From: Blasia pusilla
Taxonomy: Eukaryota > Marchantiophyta > Marchantiopsida > Blasiales
Length of the DNA: 64,000 nt
Direction: 5' to 3'
NCBI GenBank assembly: GCA_050084515.1
Contig: CM114273.1
Span: forward strand, 16,120,001 to 16,184,000
The notes beneath the pieces were generated by a model, which was given only the letters and a program-made list of their open reading frames with translations, did not search any database and was not told the DNA's origin. Below, piece by piece: positions 34,547 through 47,200 of this stretch (position 1 is the stretch's first letter; each line of letters begins with the position of its first letter). The position numbers and the translations under genes are program-made.

Positions 34547-37376
34547 CTACTTTGGTGGGGCAGCATGAACGACTACTTGCTCCATATCCAATACAATGGG
34601 TGTATCTTTGCCAAAAACTGTCACCAAAGCTTTGACCTGGAAATGCCATCCAAGCTCCATGTCAGTCTGCAGAGTCTAACCACAGACTCATCACACACAT
34701 TTACATAATTGAATAAATCAAAGCAAAGGCTGTTGACTTCAAATCAGCCAAAGTGGTAGGGTGACAAGTTCAGACCTTCTTGTCTTCAGGCATAACCTCG
34801 AGGACGACACCTGTAAACTCGGTAAATGGCCCAGACAAAACCCTTATTGTCACACCCTCTCCTAGTTGAAGCACCTCAGACTTCAGTATTTCTTCTTCTT
34901 CTGCCTTCTTCTTTTCTTCCTCTAATTCTTTTCTGCATTGCACTTTAAACTTCTGAAACTCAACCTCTTCAGTTTCAATTTTCCGGAACAAGTTATCCAT
35001 GTTGAAATTTGACACAGGGGCAGGCATAATGATAGGTTGATAGCTGGATCAAAAAAAGTTAAAATTAGTGACAAACAAAGCTTCAAAATTTGAGATTAAG
35101 GACGAGTATCCAATCATTCAAGTTCTGGCAGTGTCTCACTTAGATAAGTACTACAAAGATAGAACAAAGATAATTGATAGGACTACTTAGGTTAAATTTA
35201 ACCAATAGAGGCCCTTCTACACAATTCTTGATGAGCCCATGCAGGTGCGGGATGCAGAGATATTCTAGAAATGTAAGGCTGAAGAGTAAACCCAGACAGA
35301 ACAAGGTTGTTCTTCTGGAACACTTGCAAGTTTCTCAATTAATTGCAATCGCTAAAACAAAGCTCACAAGATGGAGAAGAGACTTGATACTATTAAAAGA
35401 GTACGAAGGGACAAGGGTGCATGGATCTAGTCCAAGTCTTGACCAAATTTTCAAGCCGCTAAAAGGCTCCAGGCACTTACTGTCTGAACAGCCTCCCATG
35501 CTACTGATAATTTGATTTCCCATGTTGAAATCAATTGAAACAGATCTAGTGGAACTCCACCTTCTCAAGGGTTTCAGTTTGACACAGAGGTAGCTCTTCA
35601 GACTTATCTCTGTTGTATTGTATACATGATGATGATGAATGACTCAGCACAAAAATAGCTTTACAAATCCAAAGAACAATGCGAGTAATGCAAAAACCTC
35701 AAGAAACTTCTAAAAAATATTTATTTCCTCGTTTACGCTAGATTGTAAACCGATAATAACCATTATCTCTTAGACAGAAACCAACCCATATTCCATGAAC
35801 AGTAAGCACTGTAAAGCTTCTTGATCAAATATAGGTTACATAAGCTGACACTGTACCTGACACCAGCTTTGTTTCCAAAGAACTCATATGCTCGCGGTAT
35901 GCGTTTTACCATATCATACACATCTCGGTCAAGGACACAACGAAGCAGCACTATACCCTGAAACACTTTTCGTCTTGCATCAGACACAGTTCCATCTTTC
36001 AACTTGGTCTTTGTTGGAAGGGTTGGCACAAGCACCTGCAGAACAGAGACTGAGAACATTCAAAATTGTTGCCATGCTGTTATGCCACAAGTATTCTAAC
36101 CTCTGTACTCAAGAACAAAGCAAAGTTACCACAATGTGAAGCCATTAAGATGACAACCATTTTAGATGGCATCTGAGAAAGTTCATGGAGAAACATAATA
36201 AGTATTTCGTGCCTAAAAGCCATCATTGTTGAAATGACTAGAGCTAAATAAGTTTGCTAATCCATCCAGGTAAAGATGCATGCCAATACGTTCATCAATC
36301 ACACATATATCTAGTCGATCCTTGATAAACAAACTCGATTCTTCTGAACCAGTCGGCCCAGACTCTGTGTGGGCAGGAGGAGTTCCTTGCCTCGGTGAAG
36401 ATAAAACACCATGAAAGTTCCTGCAAATTGAAACTATGATTTCAAACTATTTGGAAGTAAGGACCTTGGACCATGTCGAATGTCTTCGTCTCCACGTCTC
36501 CAGGTCTGAAATTAAGCATGTTTGGTGACTGACGGAATTTCGTCATGCTTACCACAAGTTAGGTAGGAACACAGAGTTTCCACACGGAATGCCATATGGG
36601 TAGAATGAGGATCCCCATGAACAGGCGATATATATCCTAATCAGTAAATGTCAAGATAAGACAACCACTGTCAATAGATCTTGAATAACAATCCACATAG
36701 CAAAGGTGACCGGTCTTACCTCAAATTCTCTATCCGGGAAGGTTTCAGGGAAGATAATGGAAATCTGCTCAGCTACTTGATACTCAAACTTTCGGGTAGT
36801 TTGTATCATCCACCATTGCATGCCCTTGGGAATTAATTGATTGATATCCGCGTCCGCTTCCCAGCCCTTTGCCTTCTTGGGCTTAGCTAACCATTTGTTC
36901 TCAACCATTTCCTTCCAAGAAGGTTCGGCCGAAGCCTTAAGTTGCTCTCTTCGTTCGTTCCTCAATTTTCTTCTCTCTTTCGCAGACAAAGCCCCAGAGC
37001 TGGTGTCATCACTTGAAGGAACAGTCGCAAAGGAGGATTGAGCACTTTCCGCTTGAGAAAAAGAACTGATACAGGTTACCGTGGAGGCCGAATATGAGAC
37101 AGGTGCCGAATCCGCAGTGAGAAGATTGGGATTAGAGGTTTGAAGACCCTTTTTAAGTAGTCGGCTTCCCACATGATCCACGCCAATGAACTGACTGTGC
37201 GGTGACGAGATTCGTAGTAATTTCTGCGGAGATCGACGACGATGTGCAGAATCACGAACGAGAGGAAGCCTCTGTCCGCATAAGCGCACTCCCGAAGAGG
37301 AGCCTCCGACAACGAACTGCACAGAGACTGCCGAAGGGTGGCAGCCAGCAGTCGACTTGCAAACCACAAATTCCAT
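34547..37376 (-). CDS. PTAC13: Plastid NusG-like transcription protein (PTAC13 type)
   Basis: Four exons on the minus strand: 37376-36720, 36035-35857, 35043-34776 and 34636-34547. Junctions are GAG|GTAAG, CTGCAG|GT, TCAG|GTACAG, TCCAG|CT, AAG|GTCTGA and TTCCAG|GT. They join to 1194 nt, 397 residues, without a stop. The Ser/Arg-rich N-terminus fits a chloroplast transit peptide. Next is a basic helix (LSAKERRKLRNERREQLKAS), then a NusG N-terminal domain starting MQWWMIQTTRKFEYQVAEQI and including RRKVFQGIVLLRCVLDRDVY and IPRAYEFFG. An acidic coiled coil precedes the C-terminal KOW domain (LGEGVTIRVLSGPFTEFTGV). Proteins of this family associate with the plastid-encoded RNA polymerase and transcriptionally active chromosome. 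It is the only intact host gene here. Confidence 0.92.
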
Positions 37377-37960
37377 AATCCTCCTCCTTCCTGGCTCACA
37401 TCACCAATAGCAGAGAAATGTTGGGGAAAAACTATTTCAACCTCGAGCTGTCATCAGGGCCACTCCACCCACCAATTGCACTACGACCATAAAAGAAAAT
37501 TCTCCAGCTCTCTGCTACACGCAATGCCAAGCTCGCAGCATGCCATCGCCGTCTTTCGTTCGCCTTCAAAATCCTTTGCATGGGTTCTCTGGCAAGTGGG
37601 TAACGAAGTACTCTCCAGCTGCTTATCCGCGCCTGGCTTAAACCTCAGGAAAAGGTTTCCGTCGTGAATGGTCGCTGTGGGACAGTCAGTCCTCTAGAAT
37701 TGATGCACTCGCTCCTCATCCAAAGCGAGCACTTGCCATTCGTCGTCATTCGTTTCGTTTCGTAGCACCTAGTCACTTTCAACACGGTTATCTGGTAAAC
37801 TGCGTAAATCGAAACCACAGTTTATTAAGGCCTCATCTACAAGTATTTGCCCCCTCATTTGTATCCTACAGGTTTCCATCTTTTCTATTTATATATATCC
37901 CCATCTACAAGTACGAGTTGAATTAAATCCCTCCTGCAAGCATTTAAGAACGGCCCTAAA
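37377..37960 (-). promoter_or_regulatory. Upstream region of the PTAC13-type gene
   Basis: GC-moderate, with no competing gene. I see no convincing TATA box at the expected distance. The short frames here are not supported. Confidence 0.35.
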
Positions 37961-37964
37961 CAAA

Positions 37965-38110
37965 AAGCTTTAATAGAAACTTGGATGGAAAACCCATCGG
38001 GATACAAAGAAGAGACATAGAGAGCCCAAAAACCCGCGGCCAACACTTCACTGAAAAATCCTCACCCTAAACCCGTGGGCCCTCCTGCCCACACTTAAGA
38101 GATTACTCCG
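37965..38110 (-). repeat. LINE 3'-tail-like repeat, copy 2
   Basis: Homologous to 33165-33330, in the same orientation, so the two copies bracket the PTAC13-type gene. Confidence 0.4.
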
Positions 38111-38373
38111 AGACCAAAACTAATGTGCGGCATTCATGGGATTGGACTAAACCTTCCATCCCCAAAATAGAGTGGTAGGAGTTTTTCTTCTAAAAATATT
38201 TGCAAAACATATTGAAAATCTATATAATTTATATTTTTAGAATCAAATGTGGTGATGGTTATGTGTGTGCTAATTCCTTCTTAAGAGGTGTTGTGGCATT
38301 ATTGAAATCTTTCTTTTTAAAAAAAATGCACTATATTTGGGGCCGTAAAGAAAATTTGCATTTTGAAAAATAC

Positions 38374-38595
38374 TCTATATAATTAAAAGAGGATGGGGTT
38401 TGAGGAAAGCTTCCTCATGCGTTCACACCTGCCTTTTAACGATTCTTCTAGTGTTGACACATGTCGTTTGAAGAGAGGAACTTTAGTTAAGAGGAGACAA
38501 TAATTAAACGAGGAAGGGAAAGGAGGACCCAAGGCACTACACTATATGTTTTTTAATTTAAAGATCACTTGTGCATAGCACGGGCAACACTCTAG
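38374..38595 (+). mobile_element. Miniature Helitron-like element, 222 bp
   Basis: TCTATATAATTAAAAGAGGA at the 5' end; GTGCATAGCACGGGCAACACTCTAG at the 3' end, followed by T. The GTGCATAGCAC hairpin just before CTAG is typical. Non-coding. Confidence 0.65.
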
Positions 38596-38598
38596 TAA

Positions 38599-38770
38599 TC
38601 TATATTGGAGTGTGCCTCTTCATTTTGACATCACCTCTCTTTTTGACACATGTCTTTTTAAGCCAATAGAATCTTTCGCTGTCTTAGTCAACAGGATCAT
38701 TCGAATTCAATTGTACACTTAGGATGGGTAATTCAAAATTACACATCCATACGTCGCAAGGGAACTTGTT
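38599..38770 (+). mobile_element. Helitron-like element, 31175 family
   Basis: A then TCTATATTGGAGTGTGCCTC, starting three bases after the previous element. Homologous to 31175-31350 through AATTCAATTGTACAC-TAGGATGG. The 3' end (GTCGCAAGGGAACTTGT) is decayed. Confidence 0.55.
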
Positions 38771-38819
38771 AAAATTTGAAGATTATTCGTGGGTGGTGGA
38801 TGATCTTTAAAGTTCAAAA

Positions 38820-38990
38820 GGACTCCAGTCCTCATCTCCCTTCCTCACTTAATTTAATATATTGTCTCCCCTTAATTGAACTCCCTCTCTTAAAGCGACA
38901 TGTATCAACACCATAAGAACCCTTAGAGAACAGGTGTCAATATTTAAGGAGTGTTTCCTCTAACCCATCCTCTTTTAATTATATAAATAT
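38820..38990 (-). mobile_element. Reverse Helitron-like fragment, 38374 family
   Basis: Ends CATCCTCTTTTAATTATATA on the plus strand, the reverse complement of the 5' end of the element at 38374. The other end is not recognisable. Confidence 0.4.
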
Positions 38991-41493
38991 TAAACATATT
39001 AATTAGTGTGCGGCTTAGCACAAACGGAGTAAGTACAGTGCTTGCAAAATGAGTTATGCGTGATGTAAGTTAGGATGGAACTGATGAAAACAATGGCTTA
39101 AGAGTGTTCAAGGGGGGGAATAGTAAAACGATATTATGATAGAATTAGGAATGGAGCAAAGTGAAGGGGTCGGGATGAGATCTGGTAGCAGTTTGGAGTG
39201 TACTACATTTATTTATCAAAGCCGCTTTTCAAGCTCTCGCAAGCGCGACTTAGCATAACTTGAAAAGATATTGTTCAGGCATGTGACTCCTCATGAGGCC
39301 TAAGGTATTTAAGGGTACCAGTAAGGGATATGAAATGGAGGATAAATGATGATCAAGTGAGACGCGAAATAATAGGGCATCCTTTTGAATATAACTCCTT
39401 GGGATGCATAAGCAGAGAGAGCTTATGTAGGCAAATTGGCATCCACACTTTGGACTTGAATAGATTTGAGTGCTTTTATTTTGAGGATATCCATGGAGCA
39501 TTGTTATTTAGAAGAAAAAGTATGCAATAGAGAAAATTAGTTGAAATTAGCGTATCCATAAGATGAACTTTAAAGATGAAAAGGATGAACAACGAGTGCA
39601 TATATGACTACAAAATCCAAGGAATCCAAGTTTGGACTTGGCAAAACAAATAACCTCAGTGTCTCAGCGCATCACCCAATCAATATCCGACACATAAAAT
39701 CTCATAGTGCAATATCTACAACTGAATGCGGGCAAGTGCTACCAATGAAGAGGAGATTGAATAAGAAAATCCTAGAGAGCAAGCTTGGGGTCATCCTAAA
39801 TGTAATTCTAGTCTCTAGCCAATAGCTCCTTGAATCCAGCCCTAGCATCTTTTAATTGTTGCTTGACATCATTCAACCTAGCTAGGTTATCCCCATTTTC
39901 TCCCTACTTAAGTTGTAGTACATCTGTGAGAATGATGACTTCAGTTGATAGGCAGGCAGAGCATTCTTCAACCTCATCCAAAGCTAAACGGATGAAGTTG
40001 TAAATGTGATATGGATCTCCATGAGGATCGTGATCCCAATTGGTATCATCTTTGGTATATCCTTAATAGTTTGAACCAGCATCATGAGAGTCACCCCATA
40101 TCTGCATTGAAGATAGATAATCCAGTTTCAATATGGTTAACTAGCAAGTAAGAATGGTTGATTGAAATGTTGTAATATACTAAAGGAGAATGAAAAAATT
40201 GCAGGAGCAATAAAGTCATAATAACTAATTGATGTAAGAATTCTAAATGGATAGCAACACAAAAATGACCTTCAATGCGGAAAAAGGATTGAGCAATAAA
40301 CTCATTATGAGAAAAATAATTATAGCAAGAAGTGTTGTATGAATACACAAGAAGAATATAGTTATACTATCGACATGATCCATATTATACCTAAACGGTA
40401 TATACCATTATGCAGCATTGGATATTAAGTGCATTTCCTCTTGTTGGAAGATTATAATGTAGAGTTAAAATCACTATTTTGTGCTTGGGAAACATTAGTG
40501 GGAAGCTCATTTGCATTCTTTTGAGTAGATGTATGGTTGGATCGAATGGCAGAATGATGATTTATCAAAAGCAAGAAAAATGGGGAAATCAATAAGTTTT
40601 ACATCAATATGTAGAGGCTCAAATTGTGGTAGTTGCCTACTATCTTGAGTTGTCTTCATGCAGTTTATAAGATGAATGGCTTTAACTAAAGTTACATCTA
40701 GCAACATAGTGAGGGGTAAGTGCATCTGATGCCTTAACACGTAGAACTGATCCACCGTAAGACCTCATGAGATAAGGTTGAATAACATGCCTGCATCTTT
40801 TCGTGTTAAGGAAGTCTCCCTAAAATCAACATTCTTAAATCTTAGGACTTCCTTCTAAATTCCTGGGACACATTTCAACAGAATGTGAATGAAAAATTAG
40901 AAAGATCTAATGCTGCAATGTAGCATATCAAACAACTCGAATTTGCATATCTAGTGGAAAATGTATCTGAAGCCGGTGCATCTTCGTTTAGCCTACCAAA
41001 CTTAGCATCCTAAAGTTGAACCTTGTTAATAAGGCTATGTATTTTCCTGCCCGTCTCACCGTGCTCCCAGAATGAAGGAACCATGCCTAAGTTGTCTATG
41101 TTCATGATATGGTTATATATAGGAAATATGAAATGAGGTTTCAACTCGTTAGGTTGAGCTTGGATGTCTCATGAGATCATATTGGCAAAGTCCACATAGC
41201 TTGAGGGAACCTAAAAATAAGTTATTAGGTGATGGAGAGGCAATAGAAGAAAAATAATTGGGGACAAAGGTTTAAATTGTAACCCGCATGAATGGTTGTT
41301 CTTAATGTTGTTACTCCCTTGTAGAATGAGCGTTGACATTGTTGATGGAATTGGTATCATGCTCATAGAAGGGGAGCTCATTCTACATTGGCTGAGGTGT
41401 TGTCTTGCTATTATAGGCCTCGCTAAAGTTACTTCGTGAAGACATATCTAGATAAGGATTGCCAAGAGCATAAAGGCAATTCAAAAATAAAAC
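38991..41493. other. Degenerate sequence, possibly the 3' part of an old Helitron
   Basis: No intact frame. It lies downstream, on the minus strand, of the PIF1-like helicase remnant. Minus-strand segments such as 40100-39810 give protein-like but interrupted readings I do not recognise. Confidence 0.35.
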
Positions 41494-41848
41494 TCATGGT
41501 TTCTTTTGACCTAACACAACAAATTCAGTTGGCCTTAATATACCCAATATTCAAAGTTGTTAACGTTTTCCAACCCTATATAACATGACATATGCTAGAC
41601 CAATAACAAAGATGGATCTAACAACTAGGAGAGAAGGGCTAATAACAATTGAGTCTTGACTCCTATGGGCTGTCATGGCATATCCTAAGATAAGTAGAAC
41701 TGATTTCTTCGCATATTTTTTCTTAGAATCATAACTAAGAGTAGAGAATACTTATTGTGGTGGACTTCCCATTGGATTCAAGAATAACAATAATATGCAT
41801 TCGCTCATTATCCACACACACACACAAGATCAATCCAATTGCGAGAGA
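41494..41848 (-). pseudogene. PIF1-type helicase, C-terminal part
   Basis: Minus-strand reading has LILGYAMTAHRSQDSIVI, helicase motif VI of PIF1-like proteins (Gln of the SQ pair kept). It is followed by GLAYVMLYRVGKR, stop, QL, stop, ILGILRPTEF, matching the usual PIF1 C-terminus. Two in-frame stops. The preceding part of the domain lies across block 2 at 60527-60860. PIF1-type helicases are encoded by autonomous Helitrons and by host genes; the Helitron-rich setting favours the first. Confidence 0.75.
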
Positions 41849-41852
41849 TCAT

Positions 41853-42372
41853 TGTCACGTTTCTTAGGATAAATCGGTGAGATCTAGTAGAGCGCCTTCG
41901 TGATTAGCGGAGGACAGGCTCAATAGGTCGATGATGACCTGTTGAGGCCTCGGGAAACTTGAGAGAGCAAGTTTTCCCTTCGTTTCGGCTCATTTGGAGA
42001 CATATTAAGGAACCTACTATTTTAGGTAAGTGCCATTTTGAGTATGTGATCAACTTTCTATTTTTTGTAACTGGCCCTTGACCTCCTACATCAAGTCAAG
42101 AGCCAAGGAGGTGACTTGGGAGCATAGGTTACCATGGAGGGAGCTTGGGAGAGGGGAGGGTTATATCTCAAGGAGAGAGAGCTTGAGAGCTCATTCTCTC
42201 TTTGTTGAACCTCTTGGCATGAGGCAGCGGACCTATGGTCTTGCTTGCCTTGTATGTGTAACCCAAGCCTCTCATTAGGAGAGTGGGTTTGGTTTGACAT
42301 AGAGAGAGATATGTGGGAGTGCACACATGTGAGAACTACGGTGTTGTGAGAGAGATTGGATCTTATTTTACA
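41853..42372 (+). repeat. LTR segment Y at the 5' end of block 2
   Basis: TGTCACGTTTC to TCTTATTTTACA; homologous to 10881-11398. Confidence 0.75.
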
Positions 42373-43787
42373 AAAAGAGAATGAGAGAGTGAGAGAGCTT
42401 CATGGGGGAGCTCGCTAGGTCACTCGCTGTTTTTGCAGGTTGGGGACCGTGTTCCCCGTTCAGCGGCTTGTGGGAGTGCTCACCGGAGCAAGGACTACTT
42501 TGATTGTTCTTTGCATCGGCCGATTTTTCGTGTGGAAGAGTGGCGCGCGGAAGCGCTGCCCAATTTCTGATAGGGATTGATTATGGGGGCAGGTTGCCCC
42601 ATGCTGGTGCTCTCGGGAGCACCATGTACCTTACTGATTTGTATTTTTATAGGTTTTACATTTTCGTTGGAAGAAATCAATGCGGAAGCGGTGCCAAATT
42701 TTGTGTAGGAGAAAGAGACATTGGGCTTTATGACAATCCCCATCAATTTTTACTGGAATATCCGATTCTAAATATTTTTTTGACTCTGTCGTAGATCGTG
42801 AAGCTTTGCACGTTGTGCAACAAATAGTGCACAATTTGGAGTTGCGAGCAAAAAGTTATGGTAAATCTTGCAAAATTTCCATTGCTAGGCAATTTTTAGG
42901 GTTAAATTGTTCAAACCCTAAACCAGCCGCCACGCCGGCGGCGGCCGTCGCCGTCATAGTCACCGTCAATGGTCCACCATCGGCAGTCAACCGTCACCAT
43001 CAACCGTCAACCGTCAACGGTCCATCGTCCAACGTCGCCTAGCGCTGCTCAGAGCCGCGTTCGTCTGTTGTCCACCCTTTGGTTGCCATTGCCGCCGTTA
43101 CGGAGTGGAGGGCCTTGCACGACCACCGTTGATTCTCTGACTTGCGCCTCCACCACGTACTTTGATTCGGCCGCCACCGTCATCGTAGTTTTGTCATCAA
43201 CCAATGATGGCAGGTGACCCCGGGTTATGGTGTTTGAGTTTTCATTTCATGCTGCTATGTTGTGATTGGTAGCCACTCGACGATGATCGAGTAGCGTGCC
43301 GTGACCTCCGTAGCCACAACGCGCCATCGATTGTCGCATCGTGCCGCTCGTGGCCGCACCGCACCATCTCGATCGTGGAGTTGCTCCTTCACTAAGGAGT
43401 AGAGCGTGTGAATTGCTGATTGAGGAGGATATATTGCCGAGTACCGCACCCCATTCCCAAGTGTTGTGCCGTTTGTAGCTGTTCCGTGCCGCTAGTGTCG
43501 CACCGGACCGCAGGACCTGCACCGCACATCGAGGAGGTCTGAGCAGCGTCAGTTTGAGAGGAGTATGACTTGCTGATTGGAGGAGTTGTCTTCGTGATCG
43601 AATTGGGGTCGAGATTTGCAGTTGCCGAGGAGCGACATCGAAATTATTGTCAAGTTACCTATTATGGTCCTACACCTGTGAGGGATGTCCAAAGTTGAGG
43701 ATGGTTTGTCGATGAGACGATAGATCGGTAGATTTGCCGCACCAAGCTGCTTGTTGCCGCACAACACACGTCTCAATGAGAGAGTTT
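42373..43787 (+). other. Leader segment Z of block 2, non-coding
   Basis: Homologous to 11399-12660. Contains a GC-rich (GCCGGCGGCGG) and GTCAACCGTCA-type low-complexity tract at about 42925-43045. No gene. Confidence 0.6.
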
Positions 43788-43797
43788 ATATTGAGTG

Positions 43798-43865
43798 GAG
43801 GTGCGGTAAGAGGAGAGGAAGAGAGGAAGAGAGGAGAGAGGAGAGATGAAGAGAGGAGAGAGGAA
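43798..43865. repeat. Left terminal inverted repeat of transposon B
   Basis: GAGGTGCGGTAAGAGGAGAG, then GA-rich to about 43865. Reverse complement of the CT-rich right end (56145-56210), with an 18-base length difference near the tip. The low complexity makes the exact length uncertain. Confidence 0.65.
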
Positions 43866-44215
43866 ACTACCTTCAACCGAAATAGATACTTTTTTTTGAA
43901 GAGAGTTTCCGTTGGGTTGAAGAGAGGAAAATTTTTGTTTGATTTTTTTGCACTATTTTGTTCATATATTAAGCAGTCCCACAGTTTTTTTTTCCTCTTC
44001 CATATTTTGGCAACCCCCTCTGAGTCCGACGAGTTGCAAATTGCATAAAATTTAGAAAACTGAAAAATGAGTGGAATCATAAGTGTGGAACCAATCACTT
44101 TTTCCATCCAAGGTCTGGAAAAAATCTATCATTTGCCCAAGGCTGAATAGAGTTCAAGCTCAAAGTGAAGGTTGAGGAAAAATAAAAGTACAATCTAAAA
44201 CCTCATTTTGCATCC

Positions 44216-47200
44216 TCAAAGTGGTTTGTTTAAAATACTTCGAACTTCTTTGAGGGACAGAATTGGTTGGTGGATTCCTACTCGTACCTCTGACTCTCTT
44301 AAAACTACCAGCAACACATAATACATGTGCTTACAAGGGAAATACCTTTTGCCACTTGTCTCTCTTTGGACAAAGTCATCACATGAACATGTGGGAAAGC
44401 AGCAGATGTGCACCACATACACCCCTGTGACACTTGAATTTATAGTGTTGTTCCTGACCCAATACATCCTTCCTATTCCATTGCCACTCAAGACATCTTT
44501 CGTAGCGATGATCTCCATTTTTGCCTCCCGAGCTGATGCAATTCGCTTTGCCCTCTCCACCGTTGGCCTACACATTCTGTTTCTCTTCACCCCATTTCTA
44601 GACTCAAACAGAAATAATGGATTGAGATCATCCACCTTCTCCGGGTACATGTTGACATCAATCTTGGGTTAAATACGAAATGCGAAGGTCTCTGTAATGC
44701 GAACATGCTCCAAACTTCCCCCGTCTATGAGTCTGAAACCTGCACTTGTAAGATTGTCCACTTCATCTTGAGTGCAGTTCGTACCTGCGGCGATGGGCCA
44801 AATCGTGGGGGTATTCCCGAGAGCTCCAATGGCATCCGAATAAGACTTCTGGAAGCGCAAGATTCATTTGGGCAGAAGAAGTACTTCAATTGATCCCCGA
44901 TCCTCGTGAAACGATCAAAGGTTTTGAGTCCCCAAAACCCAGGCAGTGGTCGTCTAGTCCTTGTACAGTTCTTATTTAGGAAAGTGCCGCATGCTCTCCT
45001 AATGCCATCAGATCCTGCCCTGCAAGTGGGTCCACGTCTTGGGTTGCTCCGAGATATATGCCACCGTTTTAGGTTGCAATCCACCTCCATTACCGGAATC
45101 CCATATTGTTGAACCACCCCAATGAAAGGATGTTGCGAACTTCCAGCAACGGAGGGATTTTGAAATAAAACATTCACTGATTTTGAAGAAGTAACTCCAT
45201 CACGGATTTGGGACGGGTCCGGGGTCCCCAAATACCTGGGCGGTGTAATTTCCTCATCCAAATCAATCACCGGATTCGTTCCTCGATCTTTGCCTCTTCA
45301 CCGCTCAAGTCAAGATACTTATTTGGTCTCCACGAGTCTCGCTCGGACTGCTCTACCACCATCTGTATGGGACGTCTTGAAACCCGCCCACGAATATCCC
45401 CACCAATGTGTACGTCTTGCTCGAGTGGAGTTCCAGCTACGCACGGGTTGAAGGCTTCCACATACATTTTTTCATCACGAGATCTCACAGCTGCCTTGAC
45501 ATAGAGCTCGTAGATCGACGGCCCCTTTCCTTTTGTTATGCCTTTTGTGAGGAAGATATGGGGTGCTGTAGGCTGTAGCATTGCTCTTGCCTGGTCTTAT
45601 TGGCATGCCTCCACAAGTGAAATTCGTTGGCATGCTTGTGACGACCTCCAGGAGGAATGAACTCTTTTTGCTCCACTTGTGTTGGGGCAGAGGGCATTTT
45701 CATGAACGTTCAATCCCTGCAACGACGGCAATGTTAGAAGGGAACAAAAATAACTCAGGAGTCAAAGAAATAAGCCAACTGTCGGAACCAGACGGGTTGC
45801 AGGCCCGAGGCATCCCATGAACGACTCTGCGATCCGTCGGGTCCCGACGTGTTGTAACCTTAAACCCACCTACTGCAACCCGTCGGAACCCGACGGGTTG
45901 CAAGGTCGAGGCATCCCATGAACGACTCTGTGACCCGTCGGGTCCCGATGGGTTGCACCAAAAATCTGGATGCAACCCGTCGGTTTTCCGTCGGGTTGCA
46001 CCCTCGGGCAACCTGTCGGTTTGCGTCGGGTTGCACACTCGGGCAACCCGTCGCATCCGACAGCTTGCTTGGTTTCTTGGGTTTGAAATCCATATAGTTC
46101 CCACGCTTCTCACCTGAGCTACAACTTTACAAAAAATTCTCAGCGTGAGCTTGACAAGACAAAATAGTGAACTCACCTGCCGCATGAAGTTTCCCCATTG
46201 TCTCATACGTATAGTCCACCAACTCAACCAAGAGCACAACTCTTTGTACTTCCCCTCAATCGCATGCTTCCTCCACCACCCATGAAGTTCTTCATGGCAT
46301 TCCATGGCCTGCTTCAAGGTTTTGCTGTCCTTGCAGCGTTGGAGTAGAGTGACATGCTCTGTCCTCTTATTCTCCTTGATGCAAGATTTGGTGTACCGGG
46401 TCACAGACTGTTGCCAATGGAAAGCATCCGACCTTTCCCTCTCCGATTGAACCTCTCCACCCCATAACACTTCCCGGATAGCAATCCACCCAGGTTATGC
46501 ATTGTTTGCCATGAACCCATAAATTTCCGGAGGTGGCCTTTTGTTTTCCTTCACCACCTCCAATAAGAGTAACCAGCACATCTTCAAACTGCCAACGTCT
46601 TCTGCCTTTACTTCACAGACAAATATAGTTTTGAGTCCCTTCTCCACATGGTCATAAACGTGAGCACCCATAGTCAACCATCCGTTCAGCACTCTGTAGC
46701 AAATATCAAAGCTTACCCAACTCCCTTAAAGATCTTCCCCTTCCCTCATTCGATCTATAAGATCGAGGCCACTCGACGGACCTGTCGTTGACATTTTGAA
46801 GACAAAGGCCCTGAATGCCTCGCCTCCTTGGCCCATGAACTGCCATCTCTGAATGAATGGAAATATGGAGTTGGCCTTGATTCTGGCGATGGCATCCATT
46901 TTGGCCGTCTTTCCATCCAGAACTTGTATTTGACGCAGCAAATTCCGGAAGCATTCAAGATCAGCAAGAAATGCGAGATTTTCCCAGAGTTGTTTCTCCT
47001 CAACCGCCATGATCTCGCCCTGTCCAGGGATTCCAAGCAATTGTTCACAAATTTGTGATGCCGTTGTGAGCTTGATCACTCCGGGCTTTGAACCCGGAGA
47101 GTTTCTGTAGACCTCGGCTATGTTCTTCGCCACATCCTCCTTGATGTGTCTTTGAATTGCATCGGTCACAAGATGAGTGTGGGCGCCAACATGAACTGCT

